DNA from: Nitrosotalea sp.
Lineage (GTDB): Archaea > Thermoproteota > Nitrososphaeria > Nitrososphaerales > Nitrosopumilaceae
DNA length: 63,091 nucleotides
Assembly: GCA_029850515.1 (NCBI GenBank)
Contig: JARCRW010000029.1
Span: 1 to 63,091 of the forward strand
Reading direction: 5' to 3'
In this document: positions 39,153 to 47,764 of the stretch, in pieces
Numbering within the stretch: the first letter of the stretch is position 1
Layout: the number at the start of each line of letters is the position of its first letter
Program-made: the position numbers and the translations under genes
The notes under the pieces: generated by a model
Seen by the model: the letters and a program-made list of their open reading frames with translations, nothing else
Database searches by the model: none
Told to the model about the DNA's origin: nothing

Positions 39153-39683
39153 TTGAGCGCAAGTAAAAAAACATCCACAATCACATTCCGTCTTGATGAA
39201 AATATTATCAAAAGATTACGTAACGAGTCTGGACATAGGCAAGTAAGTACTAATACGCTTGTAAATCAGGCACTAAAACAGTTTCTGGATTGGGGCATGT
39301 ACGAGTCCACGGTTGGATTTGTAATAATAAACAAACAGGTTTTTGTCCACGTTTTTAACAAATTTGACCAAAAAGAAATAGTCGATATTGCCACTCGTGT
39401 TGGCAAAGATGAGGTAAAAAACATGGCATTATTTATGAACGGCAGAATTGATATCCAGTCCTTTTTGGCGTGGTTTGAGTTGCGAATGATAAACTCGTCG
39501 GTTCAAGTAAGCCACATTCATGAAGATGGCGGCTTTCATAGATATGTCATGAAACATGAATTGGGAAAAAACTGGTCTGCATACCACAAGACAATTCTTG
39601 AATTGATATTTGAGGAAGTCTTCAATAGAAAAATTGACATAAAAATTGACAAGACAATGATCTCATTTGAATTCTCTGAATGA
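39153..39683 (+). CDS. Ribbon-helix-helix protein with extra C-terminal domain
   Basis: 176 residues from TTG 39153, preceded by GGAG. Residues 5-50 form a ribbon-helix-helix DNA-binding unit: STITFRLDENIIKRLRNESG, then STNTLVNQALKQFLDW. Residues 55-176 form an alpha/beta domain (FDQKEIVDIATRVGKDEVKN, VMKHELGKNWSAYHKTILEL) that I do not recognise and that probably mediates dimerisation or sensing. It appears to be a regulator; the targets are unknown. Confidence 0.75.
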   Translation: MSASKKTSTITFRLDENIIKRLRNESGHRQVSTNTLVNQALKQFLDWGMYESTVGFVIINKQVFVHVFNKFDQKEIVDIATRVGKDEVKNMALFMNGRIDIQSFLAWFELRMINSSVQVSHIHEDGGFHRYVMKHELGKNWSAYHKTILELIFEEVFNRKIDIKIDKTMISFEFSE

Positions 39684-39692
39684 AAGATAGTT

Positions 39693-40388
39693 TTAGCCAT
39701 TGACAAACTTGGCTTCATACACTTTTTTTGCATATTGTATTGATATGGAATCTAAATGCTCTGTCACTGCAAGACCTCTCAAACTGAATACGTCATTCTC
39801 AACTTGAGATATTAATTCAGATGGTATCTCTACTACTGCCTTGTATACACTACCATATTCTGTAGGACAAGTGACTGTTAGATGCGTTCCGTCTGAAACA
39901 CCCAGGCAATCGCTGTATGTGTATTTGGCATCTGTACTGGGACGTTGTGTATCAGTATGCTGGATATCTATACGAGGTGTTTTCTTGACTGGCTCGATCA
40001 CACCTGAATGCTCTGAAGGGATAATCACTTGGATTTGAGATGATCTGGAACTTGAAACAGACTCTGGGTTGCTCATGCCTAATATGCCCAAAAGCATGAT
40101 TGCTACAATTAATCCGGAAATAACAAGTATATTTCTGTGATTCTCGTTGTAAGGATTCTTCTTTGGATTCTTTGGTTTTGTAAGGCTGTCATAACTTTGA
40201 ATTGTAGCAACTGTTCTTTGTGCATTAACTATTTTGTATGGTTCAAGATGTATGTGGTGAGAATGAAATTCCACAATAGTTTTTTCGCTGCATGTTCGGC
40301 ATATTTTTTGTATGGCCTTTCTACATTCTGTACATGTAGACCATTTGATGAGATCTCCCCCACATGTTCTGCATGATTTATCTGGCAT
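39693..40388 (-). CDS. Membrane protein with N-terminal zinc ribbons
   Basis: 231 residues. Residues 1-40 hold Cys pairs CRTCGG, CTECRK and CRTCSEK (C-x2-C spacing) and then HSHHIHLEP. Residues about 84-102 (ILVISGLIVAIMLLGILGM) form one membrane segment. The remaining 125 residues would be outside, with DCLGVSDGTHLTVTCPTEYG containing two Cys. It overlaps the upstream gene (40378-41445) by 11 bases, so the pair is coupled. The zinc part in the cytoplasm and the outer domain suggest signalling across the membrane, as an inference. Confidence 0.7.
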   Translation of the reverse strand: MPDKSCRTCGGDLIKWSTCTECRKAIQKICRTCSEKTIVEFHSHHIHLEPYKIVNAQRTVATIQSYDSLTKPKNPKKNPYNENHRNILVISGLIVAIMLLGILGMSNPESVSSSRSSQIQVIIPSEHSGVIEPVKKTPRIDIQHTDTQRPSTDAKYTYSDCLGVSDGTHLTVTCPTEYGSVYKAVVEIPSELISQVENDVFSLRGLAVTEHLDSISIQYAKKVYEAKFVNG

Positions 40389-41445
40389 TTGCTTTGCCCC
40401 TGGATATTTTTACAAATATTACAACACCTGCCATTATCGCAGCAGCTATGATTGATAATCCCATTATGATGTTATTCCAAATGGGGTTATTTTGAGGAGG
40501 TTGAAATGTGGAATTGTTTTGTGTGGGGTTGATTATAGAAGTATTTTGGCTAACTTGCAATGAAACATTGTCTTGTTCTCTAATCGTGTTGGTATTGACA
40601 TGTGGCTGAATTTCTGGTTGTGACACATTTTGATCTGTAGTATTTTTTTGTATAGTGTTTGTAGGACTAACTGTAGAGTTTTGATATGTTGGTAATTTGT
40701 AATCAGGGCCTGATATGCCCATCTGATGTGGCAGTTTACCTATGACTGCAAGTGCTTGCCTTATCTGTTCATCAGTCCAGCTTCGCGCCTTGAGTTCTGC
40801 ATAAAACTGAGCTTGACTGATTGTTCCATTTTGATATTCTTTTAAAATGGTGTCACCATTGTCTGCGATTGGGGCCTCAGATGGAGGTATTCCAGGCGTA
40901 ACTAGGAATGGAATTATATTTGTAGTATAATTTTGCTCAGAATCACTTTCAAGTACCCATCCAAGTTTGATTTGGTACGTGCCTGTAGGCTCATCTTTTG
41001 TGTTACAGAGGGTGGAAAACCTCTCCAATGTCTTTCCATTTGATATTACATCACACACTGAATTTTCAAAACCATTGAGAAAAACAGGCTTTGAATTGTT
41101 TATACTGGGCAATGAAAATGTGATGACTCTGTCAGCAAAATCATGATTTACTGCATCATCATATGTGTAGATTGGGAAACAGTCTTGTCCTCCACAATTA
41201 CTTGTCAAAGTAGTGCCAAAGGGCTGTGAAAATGGAAGATAAATGTAAAGATCAGGATATGGATAACTTGTTTTTGATATGTCTGGAATGTGGGACACGG
41301 TTATAGTTATCTTGGTTCCAGGCGGTCCAGAATTTGGAGATATTGTAACATATGGGCTGCCGAGTGTACCAAGATCTGATGCCCACACTGCATTACATAA
41401 TGGTATAATTGCAATCAATATCAACAGTAGCACTATTTTTTTCAA
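40378..41445 (-). CDS. Secreted/anchored protein with SHOCT-like motif
   Basis: 355 residues. The signal peptide is at 1-22 (IVLLLILIAIIPLCNAVWA-S). An Ig-like part begins VTISPNSGPPGTKITITVSH, the start of many archaeal IPT/Ig domains. A SHOCT-like helix pair (TILKEYQNGTISQAQFYAEL) is at about 200-219. A Thr/Asn/Gln-rich linker follows, and then an anchor (IIMGLSIIAAAIMAGVVIFV) and a basic tail. It is the first gene of a pair with the zinc-ribbon membrane protein. No specific function is known. Confidence 0.72.
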   Translation of the reverse strand: MKKIVLLLILIAIIPLCNAVWASDLGTLGSPYVTISPNSGPPGTKITITVSHIPDISKTSYPYPDLYIYLPFSQPFGTTLTSNCGGQDCFPIYTYDDAVNHDFADRVITFSLPSINNSKPVFLNGFENSVCDVISNGKTLERFSTLCNTKDEPTGTYQIKLGWVLESDSEQNYTTNIIPFLVTPGIPPSEAPIADNGDTILKEYQNGTISQAQFYAELKARSWTDEQIRQALAVIGKLPHQMGISGPDYKLPTYQNSTVSPTNTIQKNTTDQNVSQPEIQPHVNTNTIREQDNVSLQVSQNTSIINPTQNNSTFQPPQNNPIWNNIIMGLSIIAAAIMAGVVIFVKISRGKANAR

Positions 41446-41621
41446 TTATGAACAACGCTAAAATTAATAATTAATAAGACTTGAGTTGAATTTGTCAGTA
41501 ACATCTACTGTGGTATGATTCTAGATGATTGTTCTATAAAATATATTTTTAAATTTTGAAAAATAGAATACTGCACAATGATATTCTTTCTAAGAATATG
41601 CACTGTTTTCTAAGGTCTTGA

Positions 41622-42821
41622 TTAAAATCCAGCAGCTATTGGGTCGGATGGCTTGATTATCTCACGTAATAGTATGGTTGCATATGATCCTCTTGAGAGG
41701 GTAAACTCAACATATGGTTCCTTTATTGAAAAATCATTGCATGATATGACTGCCTGCCTGAATCCTCCCTCCGTACTTGCTTCTTGCATCTCTTTTACAA
41801 AAAACTCTTTTGGAGTTATCTGTTGATCTACAAGTATTTGTGATATGAAACTGTCAAATCGATTCTTTTTTGAATATGAGTAACCTGTAAGTGGAACTGC
41901 TAATCTTTGCTTTGGATCATTTTGGTATCTTCCAAGGTTATCGTCTTTGTCAAAACACACATCTCCTTGTTGTGGTTGCATCATATCCTCTCCAAACTCA
42001 TATGCCTTTGATATTGTTTGGTTGTACACAAATGACTGGAATGCCTCTACAAAAAACCTTCGCAATTGTATTGGTATTGCACGAAGAGCCTTGAATGAAT
42101 CGCCATGATTTATCATTTCATTTAATACAATTCTTTCAATGTCCATTTGTGGAGGAACTTGGTCAAAGACTTTGGCATAGTTTGACTTGTCCTTGAGCAT
42201 TTCACGTATCTTGTTGTTATGTACCAAATCATATTCTGAAGTAAAGGAAAGCAAAGTCTCCACAGCATAATCAAAATTTTTTTGCAAAATGGCTTTTCCT
42301 ATTAGATGAGATACTGGTCTCTTACTTCCAAATCTTTGGTATCCGAAAAAATTTAGAATCTTATCATGGTCTGTAAACTGAGAGACTTTTGCAAAGTCTG
42401 CATCCTCTATTTTTATTTTGAAATGGTTTCCAACCATGTCTTTTTTTGTAAGGGGTTTCTGAACAAGACCAATTTTTTCAAGCGTATATCTATTTGTAAT
42501 CAAGGTATCTGCAGATCTTCCTGTTGTCATATCGCATACGTATTGCTCAGTTGTAGCATTTGCATCCTTGAGGCCAAGAGCCTTGAGTCTCAAGCCATAT
42601 TTTGTAAAAATATCTGATAGCGCATGGTTTGTGTCTATGCCATGTTTTTTTAGCTTGTACACTGCGTAACTTCCTGAAGATGAAATCTTGTCAAGTGCCT
42701 TGTCTCGCAATATTTCGGAGACAAAAAACTGTTCTGGAGACGATTTGATCTTACCTCCTGTACACTCTGTCTTGGTACAATAAGTAGAAATTCCAATCAG
42801 TTTGTCTATGTTGGGAACCAC
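41622..42821 (-). CDS. truD: tRNA pseudouridine synthase D
   Basis: 399 residues. The catalytic Asp is in LKALGLKDANATTEQYV (KDxxA) at about 76-92. YQRFGSKRPVSHLIG matches the TruD motif with YQRFG, and NHGDSFKALRAIPIQLRRFF is the usual TRUD insertion-domain part. It makes pseudouridine in tRNA (position 13 in bacteria and related sites in archaea). The GTG start lies three bases after the stop of the beta-propeller gene, so they share a transcript. Confidence 0.93.
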   Translation of the reverse strand: MVPNIDKLIGISTYCTKTECTGGKIKSSPEQFFVSEILRDKALDKISSSGSYAVYKLKKHGIDTNHALSDIFTKYGLRLKALGLKDANATTEQYVCDMTTGRSADTLITNRYTLEKIGLVQKPLTKKDMVGNHFKIKIEDADFAKVSQFTDHDKILNFFGYQRFGSKRPVSHLIGKAILQKNFDYAVETLLSFTSEYDLVHNNKIREMLKDKSNYAKVFDQVPPQMDIERIVLNEMINHGDSFKALRAIPIQLRRFFVEAFQSFVYNQTISKAYEFGEDMMQPQQGDVCFDKDDNLGRYQNDPKQRLAVPLTGYSYSKKNRFDSFISQILVDQQITPKEFFVKEMQEASTEGGFRQAVISCNDFSIKEPYVEFTLSRGSYATILLREIIKPSDPIAAGF

Positions 42822-42824
42822 TTC

Positions 42825-44375
42825 TTACTCTAATGTAACACTGATGTACTTTGATACTGTAATATCTTGATATCTTGCACCTATCAAGACCTGGTATGTC
42901 CCTGGCATGGCAAAATTGTCTGCTGCTATCCTGACCTTGACGGTCTGTGGTGTATCTACTGTGACTCTAGTTTGTTGTGGTGTAACTGAGATGGTTTGAG
43001 GTCCTGCAGTGTTTGCTGTGATTATGGACACTGGAGTGCTGAGCTGCTCTTGTGGGTTGATGTTGAACAAAACTGTTGCGTTTTGTCCATGATGTATGGT
43101 GATTGCAGCATCAGATGTAGTTACGTTGATTGGAAGCGCGACACTAGGATCTAAAACTCCAATGTTATTTTCAACCCATTCTGTAAACCATACCTTGTTG
43201 TGGTCTACTGTAAAGTCCAGTAACTGGGCCACTCCACAGTCTGGCAAGGTTCCACAATCTGACCAATTGGGATTCTTGGATGGAATTACATACTCTACAA
43301 GGGACTGGGCTGATGGATCGTATACTCCCAAACTGTTCGCAACTTGTTCGTTGAACCATAATCTTCCCTCGTCATCAAAGTGATCCCAATATGGTCTTGA
43401 TATTGGTGTCTTGATGAGTCCTGATGCATTACCATATGCAGATGCCGGTGGAGGGGAAGTTGTATGCTTTGTAAATTTTTTACTTACCGGATCAAAATCA
43501 AAAAAGTAACTACTTGCAGTGTCCATTATCCATAACTTTCCTGAAGAATCAATTGTTATTCCATTTGGTGCTTGGATGTCTTGGGGCAAAGGATATTGGG
43601 TAAAGTTACCTGTTTTCTGGTCATAGCTTACAAGATTTCCTCCCTGTTGATATATCCAAATTGTATACCATATTTTTCCGGAAGCGTCCGTGACCATTGA
43701 ACTTGTAAAGTTATCATTGCCAGGGGATGGAATACTGGTCATGCCCATGTCCGGACCTATATGATCTGTAGAAAATACTCCAATCTGTCTTCCAGTAAAG
43801 TCATTGATGTAAGCATTTTTACCATCAATTAGTAACATTTGTGGGAAAGACCCATCTGATGAGTTACTCTTTGGGAATATGAATCTCTGATAGCTCTTGT
43901 CTGATGGATTGAATTTCCAGACCAGACTATGTTGCGAGTCTGTAATCCATATGTTTCCGTCTTGTGCAGTGCCAAGTCCCCACATCATGGATTTTTCTCC
44001 ACTTTGCCATTGTGGATTGGTAAATTCCTGGAATGATTTTGAAGATGGGTCAAACTTGCCCAAGTTTCCTGTGTTTGATTCTGTAAACCAAACGCTGCCA
44101 GATGAGTCTACCATTATTGCAAGCGGTTGGGTACATGCTGTGGGTATCTTGAATTCTGTTATGTACTTGTTTGATTTGGCTGGACCTGTCTCACAAAATG
44201 TTGGTCTGTCCTTGTCTTTGTAATTGTCTGCCGGTGTACCGGTGATTGTTCTCTCTGTAGTAGTATTAACCTGGTTTGCGACCCGACCACCTCCTAGAAA
44301 TGCAACACTTACTGTGGAAACGATGAAAATTGCCATAAATGATAGTGCAAGAAGCTTTTTGGTATTTTTGTTCAT
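42825..44375 (-). CDS. Membrane-anchored streptogramin lyase-like beta-propeller
   Basis: 516 residues. Residues 7-27 are a signal anchor (LLALSFMAIFIVSTVSVAFL). Residues about 70-420 form a Vgb-type propeller with repeated AIMVDSSGSVWFTESNTGNL, GNIWITDSQHSLVWKFNPS and GLIKTPISRPYWDHFDDEGR-type blades. A C-terminal Ig-like beta domain follows (TVKVRIAADNFAMPGTYQVL). The Vgb lyase activity is not expected; many archaeal surface proteins use the same fold for binding. A TATA box at 44400-44412 gives it its own promoter, and truD follows. Confidence 0.82.
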   Translation of the reverse strand: MNKNTKKLLALSFMAIFIVSTVSVAFLGGGRVANQVNTTTERTITGTPADNYKDKDRPTFCETGPAKSNKYITEFKIPTACTQPLAIMVDSSGSVWFTESNTGNLGKFDPSSKSFQEFTNPQWQSGEKSMMWGLGTAQDGNIWITDSQHSLVWKFNPSDKSYQRFIFPKSNSSDGSFPQMLLIDGKNAYINDFTGRQIGVFSTDHIGPDMGMTSIPSPGNDNFTSSMVTDASGKIWYTIWIYQQGGNLVSYDQKTGNFTQYPLPQDIQAPNGITIDSSGKLWIMDTASSYFFDFDPVSKKFTKHTTSPPPASAYGNASGLIKTPISRPYWDHFDDEGRLWFNEQVANSLGVYDPSAQSLVEYVIPSKNPNWSDCGTLPDCGVAQLLDFTVDHNKVWFTEWVENNIGVLDPSVALPINVTTSDAAITIHHGQNATVLFNINPQEQLSTPVSIITANTAGPQTISVTPQQTRVTVDTPQTVKVRIAADNFAMPGTYQVLIGARYQDITVSKYISVTLE

Positions 44376-44399
44376 AAAATCTTGGCTGTTTTTACCTTG

Positions 44400-44412
44400 T
44401 TATATTTTATAC
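44400..44412 (-). promoter_or_regulatory. TATA box of the beta-propeller-truD unit
   Basis: On the minus strand GTATAAAATATAA is centred about 31 bases before the start at 44375. It separates this unit from the tubulin-like operon upstream. Confidence 0.5.
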
Positions 44413-44443
44413 GTAAAATTTTGTGAGTGATGGCTCTTGGAGG

Positions 44444-44989
44444 TTATTTTCTCTTGATTGATAAGGTTTTTTGAACTTCATTTATACTACTTAGAAATTT
44501 CTGTTTGGCTTCATACTCATCTGTTACCTTGATTGTTATTTCTGAGGCTGCGAACATTACATCCTTGACAAGTATTGGTGGGGATAGTCCCAAAAGCTCG
44601 CCTAGTATTGCAAGTATGTTATTAAAAATTGCGTTATTTTTGTAGTGAAAGACCGTGTTACCGTCTGCAATCTTTGGGTTTGGCTCTAGAGGGATGACAA
44701 GGTCATGCGAAGTAAATTCTGTTATGAATGATGCAATGTCTTCTTTTACTTTTGTACTGAGATCCTCTTTTTGTGCAATTAGCTTCTCTTTTGCCTTTTC
44801 CAAATCTACTGAAGCATCATAGTAATCCTGACCTATCATTTTTGCAAACGTGGATTCTGTTGGACTCTTCAGAGGAATCTCATGAATCCTGAAATTTACT
44901 GTTGCAAGCTCATCTTCTGTATCTTTTAGTTGTGACCTGTTTTCTCTGATGCGGGATGCAACCTGCTCTAGAAAGGCAAAGTCGGCCAT
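44444..44989 (-). CDS. Coiled-coil protein encoded with the tubulin-like protein
   Basis: 181 residues. Residues 5-45 (FLEQVASRIRENRSQLKDTE) and 70-100 (ASVDLEKAKEKLIAQKEDLS) have heptad-like charged helices. The centre, AIFNNILAILGELLGLSPPI, is hydrophobic. The end, FLSSINEVQKTLSIKRK, is again helical and basic. There is no signal peptide. It begins two bases after the tubulin-like stop and must be co-translated with it, so it is a candidate polymer-binding or regulating partner. I know of no family; it resembles no known tubulin cofactor by motif. Confidence 0.72.
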   Translation of the reverse strand: MADFAFLEQVASRIRENRSQLKDTEDELATVNFRIHEIPLKSPTESTFAKMIGQDYYDASVDLEKAKEKLIAQKEDLSTKVKEDIASFITEFTSHDLVIPLEPNPKIADGNTVFHYKNNAIFNNILAILGELLGLSPPILVKDVMFAASEITIKVTDEYEAKQKFLSSINEVQKTLSIKRK

Positions 44990-44991
44990 TT

Positions 44992-46380
44992 CTAGCTAAA
45001 CTCATGGACTACGTCCATAAGGCTTGCCTTGAATTCTTCAGTAGACAATCCCCACTTGCCATATTCGTCTTTGAATGCATCCCATGAAGCTTCTGCTTCA
45101 CTTGCAATCTCCAAGATCTTTGTTCCGATTGCTTTTGTATTGACAAGTATTGTGACATTTGCCTGTTCGGTTTCTAAAATTGGAATCTTGATAAATATCA
45201 TTCTTGATTCCTCAATGTGGAATCTGTCTTTTATTATGTTCTTTAGGACATCTCTTTCTTTTGCTTCAAAGTCTCCTTTTACCTTTACAAGTACACAACA
45301 GGAATCCTTTGGTCCTCCCTTATCTCTTATGTCGTTTTCATCAATATCAAACAGTACTGCATCTTCTTTCTTGTTGATGTGTTCTACAATTCCCTCCATT
45401 GTGTTGTGTTTGGTACTTGTCATCAAATCAGAACTCCACTGCCTCTCTTCAGGAATAATTGGAATTACCCACGTAACTGCAAATCTTGGTCTCTTTGTTG
45501 CAAGCCATGTTCTGTAGTTCGACATGTCCCATTCTGTCTCTCTTGCAAAAGATGCAATAAACATAGAAATTGCATTTGCTGCAATCAAGTTCATTCCTCG
45601 ATAGTCCTTCCAGCCTACCTCGTGTTCCTTTGGAAGGTCGTCTATTATTGAGGATATTTTTTCTAGTCTCTTTTCATGTTTTTGTGCAAGCTCTCTTAGT
45701 CTTTTATTTGAAAATAATATGGAACAATCACTGTATTTTATCTGGTGTTCAAGATTCATTACTATGTTAATTGCAGATGCCTCTAGAATTACTGGATCCC
45801 ATCCAAATTCTGGCAATAATCCAAATGATGCAATTGTTGCATGCTCTTTTGTGTCCTTTTTGATGTATTGCATAAATGCACTTGCAAATGAAGCACCTGT
45901 GCCTCCTCCCATTGCAAATGGAATTGTAAAACCTCTTACTGGTTCTGGGGAAAGACTTGCAAGCTGTTTTTGCATGTCATATTTTGTACTTACTTCTTTG
46001 ATGAATCTCGTACGGCCCTCTGCCCAATTTCTTGCAGCACCACCTGCACCTGAAATTACATGCTTGTCTCTTAGGGCAAACAGGTCTGGATATGATTGTA
46101 AAATCAAATTGGCAGCTCTTGGGTCTAGATCAATTAAAAGTGCTCTTGGAATGAGCGGAATCTCATTTCCTCCATAAGCGTTTGGAAATCGTAAAATTGT
46201 ACTTCCATATCTCTTGAGTATGCGGGACTCGTCCTTTTCTCCCTTTAATGTTGGCTTTAGCGGATCTGCTCCGACATCAATCAATAGTCTTCTATATGCT
46301 TCTGCCCCAAGACCAATCCCGCAATGACCGAAACATGTCATTATAACCGGCGCTGGTGGTAGTGGGGCAAATTTTGACAA
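44992..46380 (-). CDS. Artubulin-like protein (eukaryotic tubulin-type)
   Basis: 462 residues, the length of eukaryotic tubulin (about 450) and longer than FtsZ. GHCGIGLGAEAYRRL at 18-32 parallels tubulin's GQCGNQIG. PRALLIDLDP at 78-87 parallels PRAVFVDLEP. SGAGGAARNWAEG at 110-122 parallels beta-tubulin SGAGNNWAKG. The signature loop is GGGTGAS at 158-164. YSDCSILFSNKRLREL parallels tubulin's SDCAFMVDNEAIYDI, and DMSNYRTWL at 285-293 parallels DLTEFQTNL with Asn at the catalytic Glu position. Archaeal tubulins of this kind (artubulins) are known from a few Nitrosoarchaeum genomes. It should bind GTP and polymerise. It is the first gene of a two-gene unit. Confidence 0.85.
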   Translation of the reverse strand: MSKFAPLPPAPVIMTCFGHCGIGLGAEAYRRLLIDVGADPLKPTLKGEKDESRILKRYGSTILRFPNAYGGNEIPLIPRALLIDLDPRAANLILQSYPDLFALRDKHVISGAGGAARNWAEGRTRFIKEVSTKYDMQKQLASLSPEPVRGFTIPFAMGGGTGASFASAFMQYIKKDTKEHATIASFGLLPEFGWDPVILEASAINIVMNLEHQIKYSDCSILFSNKRLRELAQKHEKRLEKISSIIDDLPKEHEVGWKDYRGMNLIAANAISMFIASFARETEWDMSNYRTWLATKRPRFAVTWVIPIIPEERQWSSDLMTSTKHNTMEGIVEHINKKEDAVLFDIDENDIRDKGGPKDSCCVLVKVKGDFEAKERDVLKNIIKDRFHIEESRMIFIKIPILETEQANVTILVNTKAIGTKILEIASEAEASWDAFKDEYGKWGLSTEEFKASLMDVVHEFS

Positions 46381-46536
46381 ATCTAATCACTATTTGAAAC
46401 TAGAACTTGTCTCTTTAATGGTATAGTCCAAGATTGTACAGTCCATGCTTGATTGTTGTAGACATGATGTTGTTTTTGTTCCACTTTTAATCCTAAAAAT
46501 AGACTAATCTTTTTGAATTTAAGATTTAAGAATGAT

Positions 46537-46836
46537 TTATTCTTCTTCTGTTAGGGCTTGTTTGAGTACACGAAATTCTTCTATTGATATTTGTCCTTCT
46601 GCAAGTCTGATTCGTAGAAGATCTACAGATGTATCTTTTTTGGGTTGGGCTGTGACTTGAGGTTGTTCTATTTCTGTACTATTGTGCGATTCTATCAAAT
46701 CCTGGATGTATCTATAGTCTGACATGACAATTGGTTCATCACTTTTTACAGTCTCCATTATTTCTCGTAATCTCTTTGGATTTCCTCTACCTGATGCAAG
46801 CAAACCCTTGATTGTTTTTAGCATATCTTCTGACAT
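46537..46836 (-). CDS. Small SHOCT-domain protein
   Basis: 99 residues. Residues 1-50 form a helical module (MSEDMLKTIKGLLASGRGN, then KSDEPIVMSDYRYIQDLI) that is also found at the start of the membrane protein at 57807. Residues 68-97 form a SHOCT motif (DLLRIRLAEGQISIEEFRVL). SHOCT units are oligomerisation or binding helices in many proteins. It begins one base after the TPR gene's stop, so the two are one operon. Confidence 0.75.
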   Translation of the reverse strand: MSEDMLKTIKGLLASGRGNPKRLREIMETVKSDEPIVMSDYRYIQDLIESHNSTEIEQPQVTAQPKKDTSVDLLRIRLAEGQISIEEFRVLKQALTEEE

Positions 46837-46837
46837 T

Positions 46838-47647
46838 TTATTTCACTATTGTCTTAAATCTGGGATCCCCTTTTATCTTATCGAATGACGAGTCTTTGAT
46901 AGCCCAATTCTTTATGGTTTTACCGTAATGGGATATTGCCTGTGCAAGAAGGACAAGGGCATCATCATTTTGTCCCATCTGTGCTTTACTTCTTGCCTTT
47001 GCATAAATTATTGTGCCATTTTTTGGAAACTCTTTTAGTATTTTATCAAAGATTATGATTGCTTCCTCATGTCTGCCAATTTCTGACAGCTCCGTAGCCT
47101 TGTAGAATGTGGCCTCGTTATTTTCTGGCTCCTTCTCTAAAATTTTATCAAAGTATGATAATGCCTCTTCATGTTTTTTTTGTTTGCCCAATACTAACCC
47201 CTTGTAATGCATTGCTTGCATATTTTCAGGTTCTTTGTCAAGTACCTTGTTCAGACAATCTATGGCAGCATCATATTTTTCAAGCCTAATTGACGCAATT
47301 CCTTTGTTGTATAATGCTGGGATATATTCTGGATCATTTGTCAATGCCTTATCATAATATGTAACTGCTTTTTCGAACTGTTGCAACTCTGCAAAATGGT
47401 TCCCTAGATTGTTTAGTGCGTCTACATGGTTGGGATCATATTCAATTATTTTTTCAAAGCATGATACTGCGTCCTTGTTTTTCTTTAGCTTCAAAAGAGA
47501 CATTCCTTTGTTGTATAACGCATCTACATTTTTTGGGTCTTGTTTTAATGCCTTGTCAAAAAATGATATTGCATCTTTGTGCTTTTCAAGCTTGGCGTAG
47601 GTTATTCCTTCTAGAACCATTCTTTCCATTTGACTTTTTTCACTCAT
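46838..47647 (-). CDS. Tetratricopeptide-repeat protein
   Basis: 269 residues made almost only of TPR units of 34 residues, about six in number: ISFFDKALKQDPKNVDALYN, VSCFEKIIEYDPNHVDALNN, VTYYDKALTNDPEYIPALYN, and further units to about residue 220. The C-terminal 50 residues form a different tail (IKNWAIKDSSFDKIKGDPRF) similar to the end of other archaeal TPR proteins. TPRs bind other proteins and no catalytic domain is present. The SHOCT gene follows in the same unit. Confidence 0.92.
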   Translation of the reverse strand: MSEKSQMERMVLEGITYAKLEKHKDAISFFDKALKQDPKNVDALYNKGMSLLKLKKNKDAVSCFEKIIEYDPNHVDALNNLGNHFAELQQFEKAVTYYDKALTNDPEYIPALYNKGIASIRLEKYDAAIDCLNKVLDKEPENMQAMHYKGLVLGKQKKHEEALSYFDKILEKEPENNEATFYKATELSEIGRHEEAIIIFDKILKEFPKNGTIIYAKARSKAQMGQNDDALVLLAQAISHYGKTIKNWAIKDSSFDKIKGDPRFKTIVK

Positions 47648-47764
47648 TTGTATACCCTAGAAAATATCCAAGGTGTCTTGTTTAATGTTTTTTGATGGAA
47701 TCATACGAGTGGACAAATCTATGACCTTTCAAACAAAATAACTTCTCTTATGACTATGATGAGG

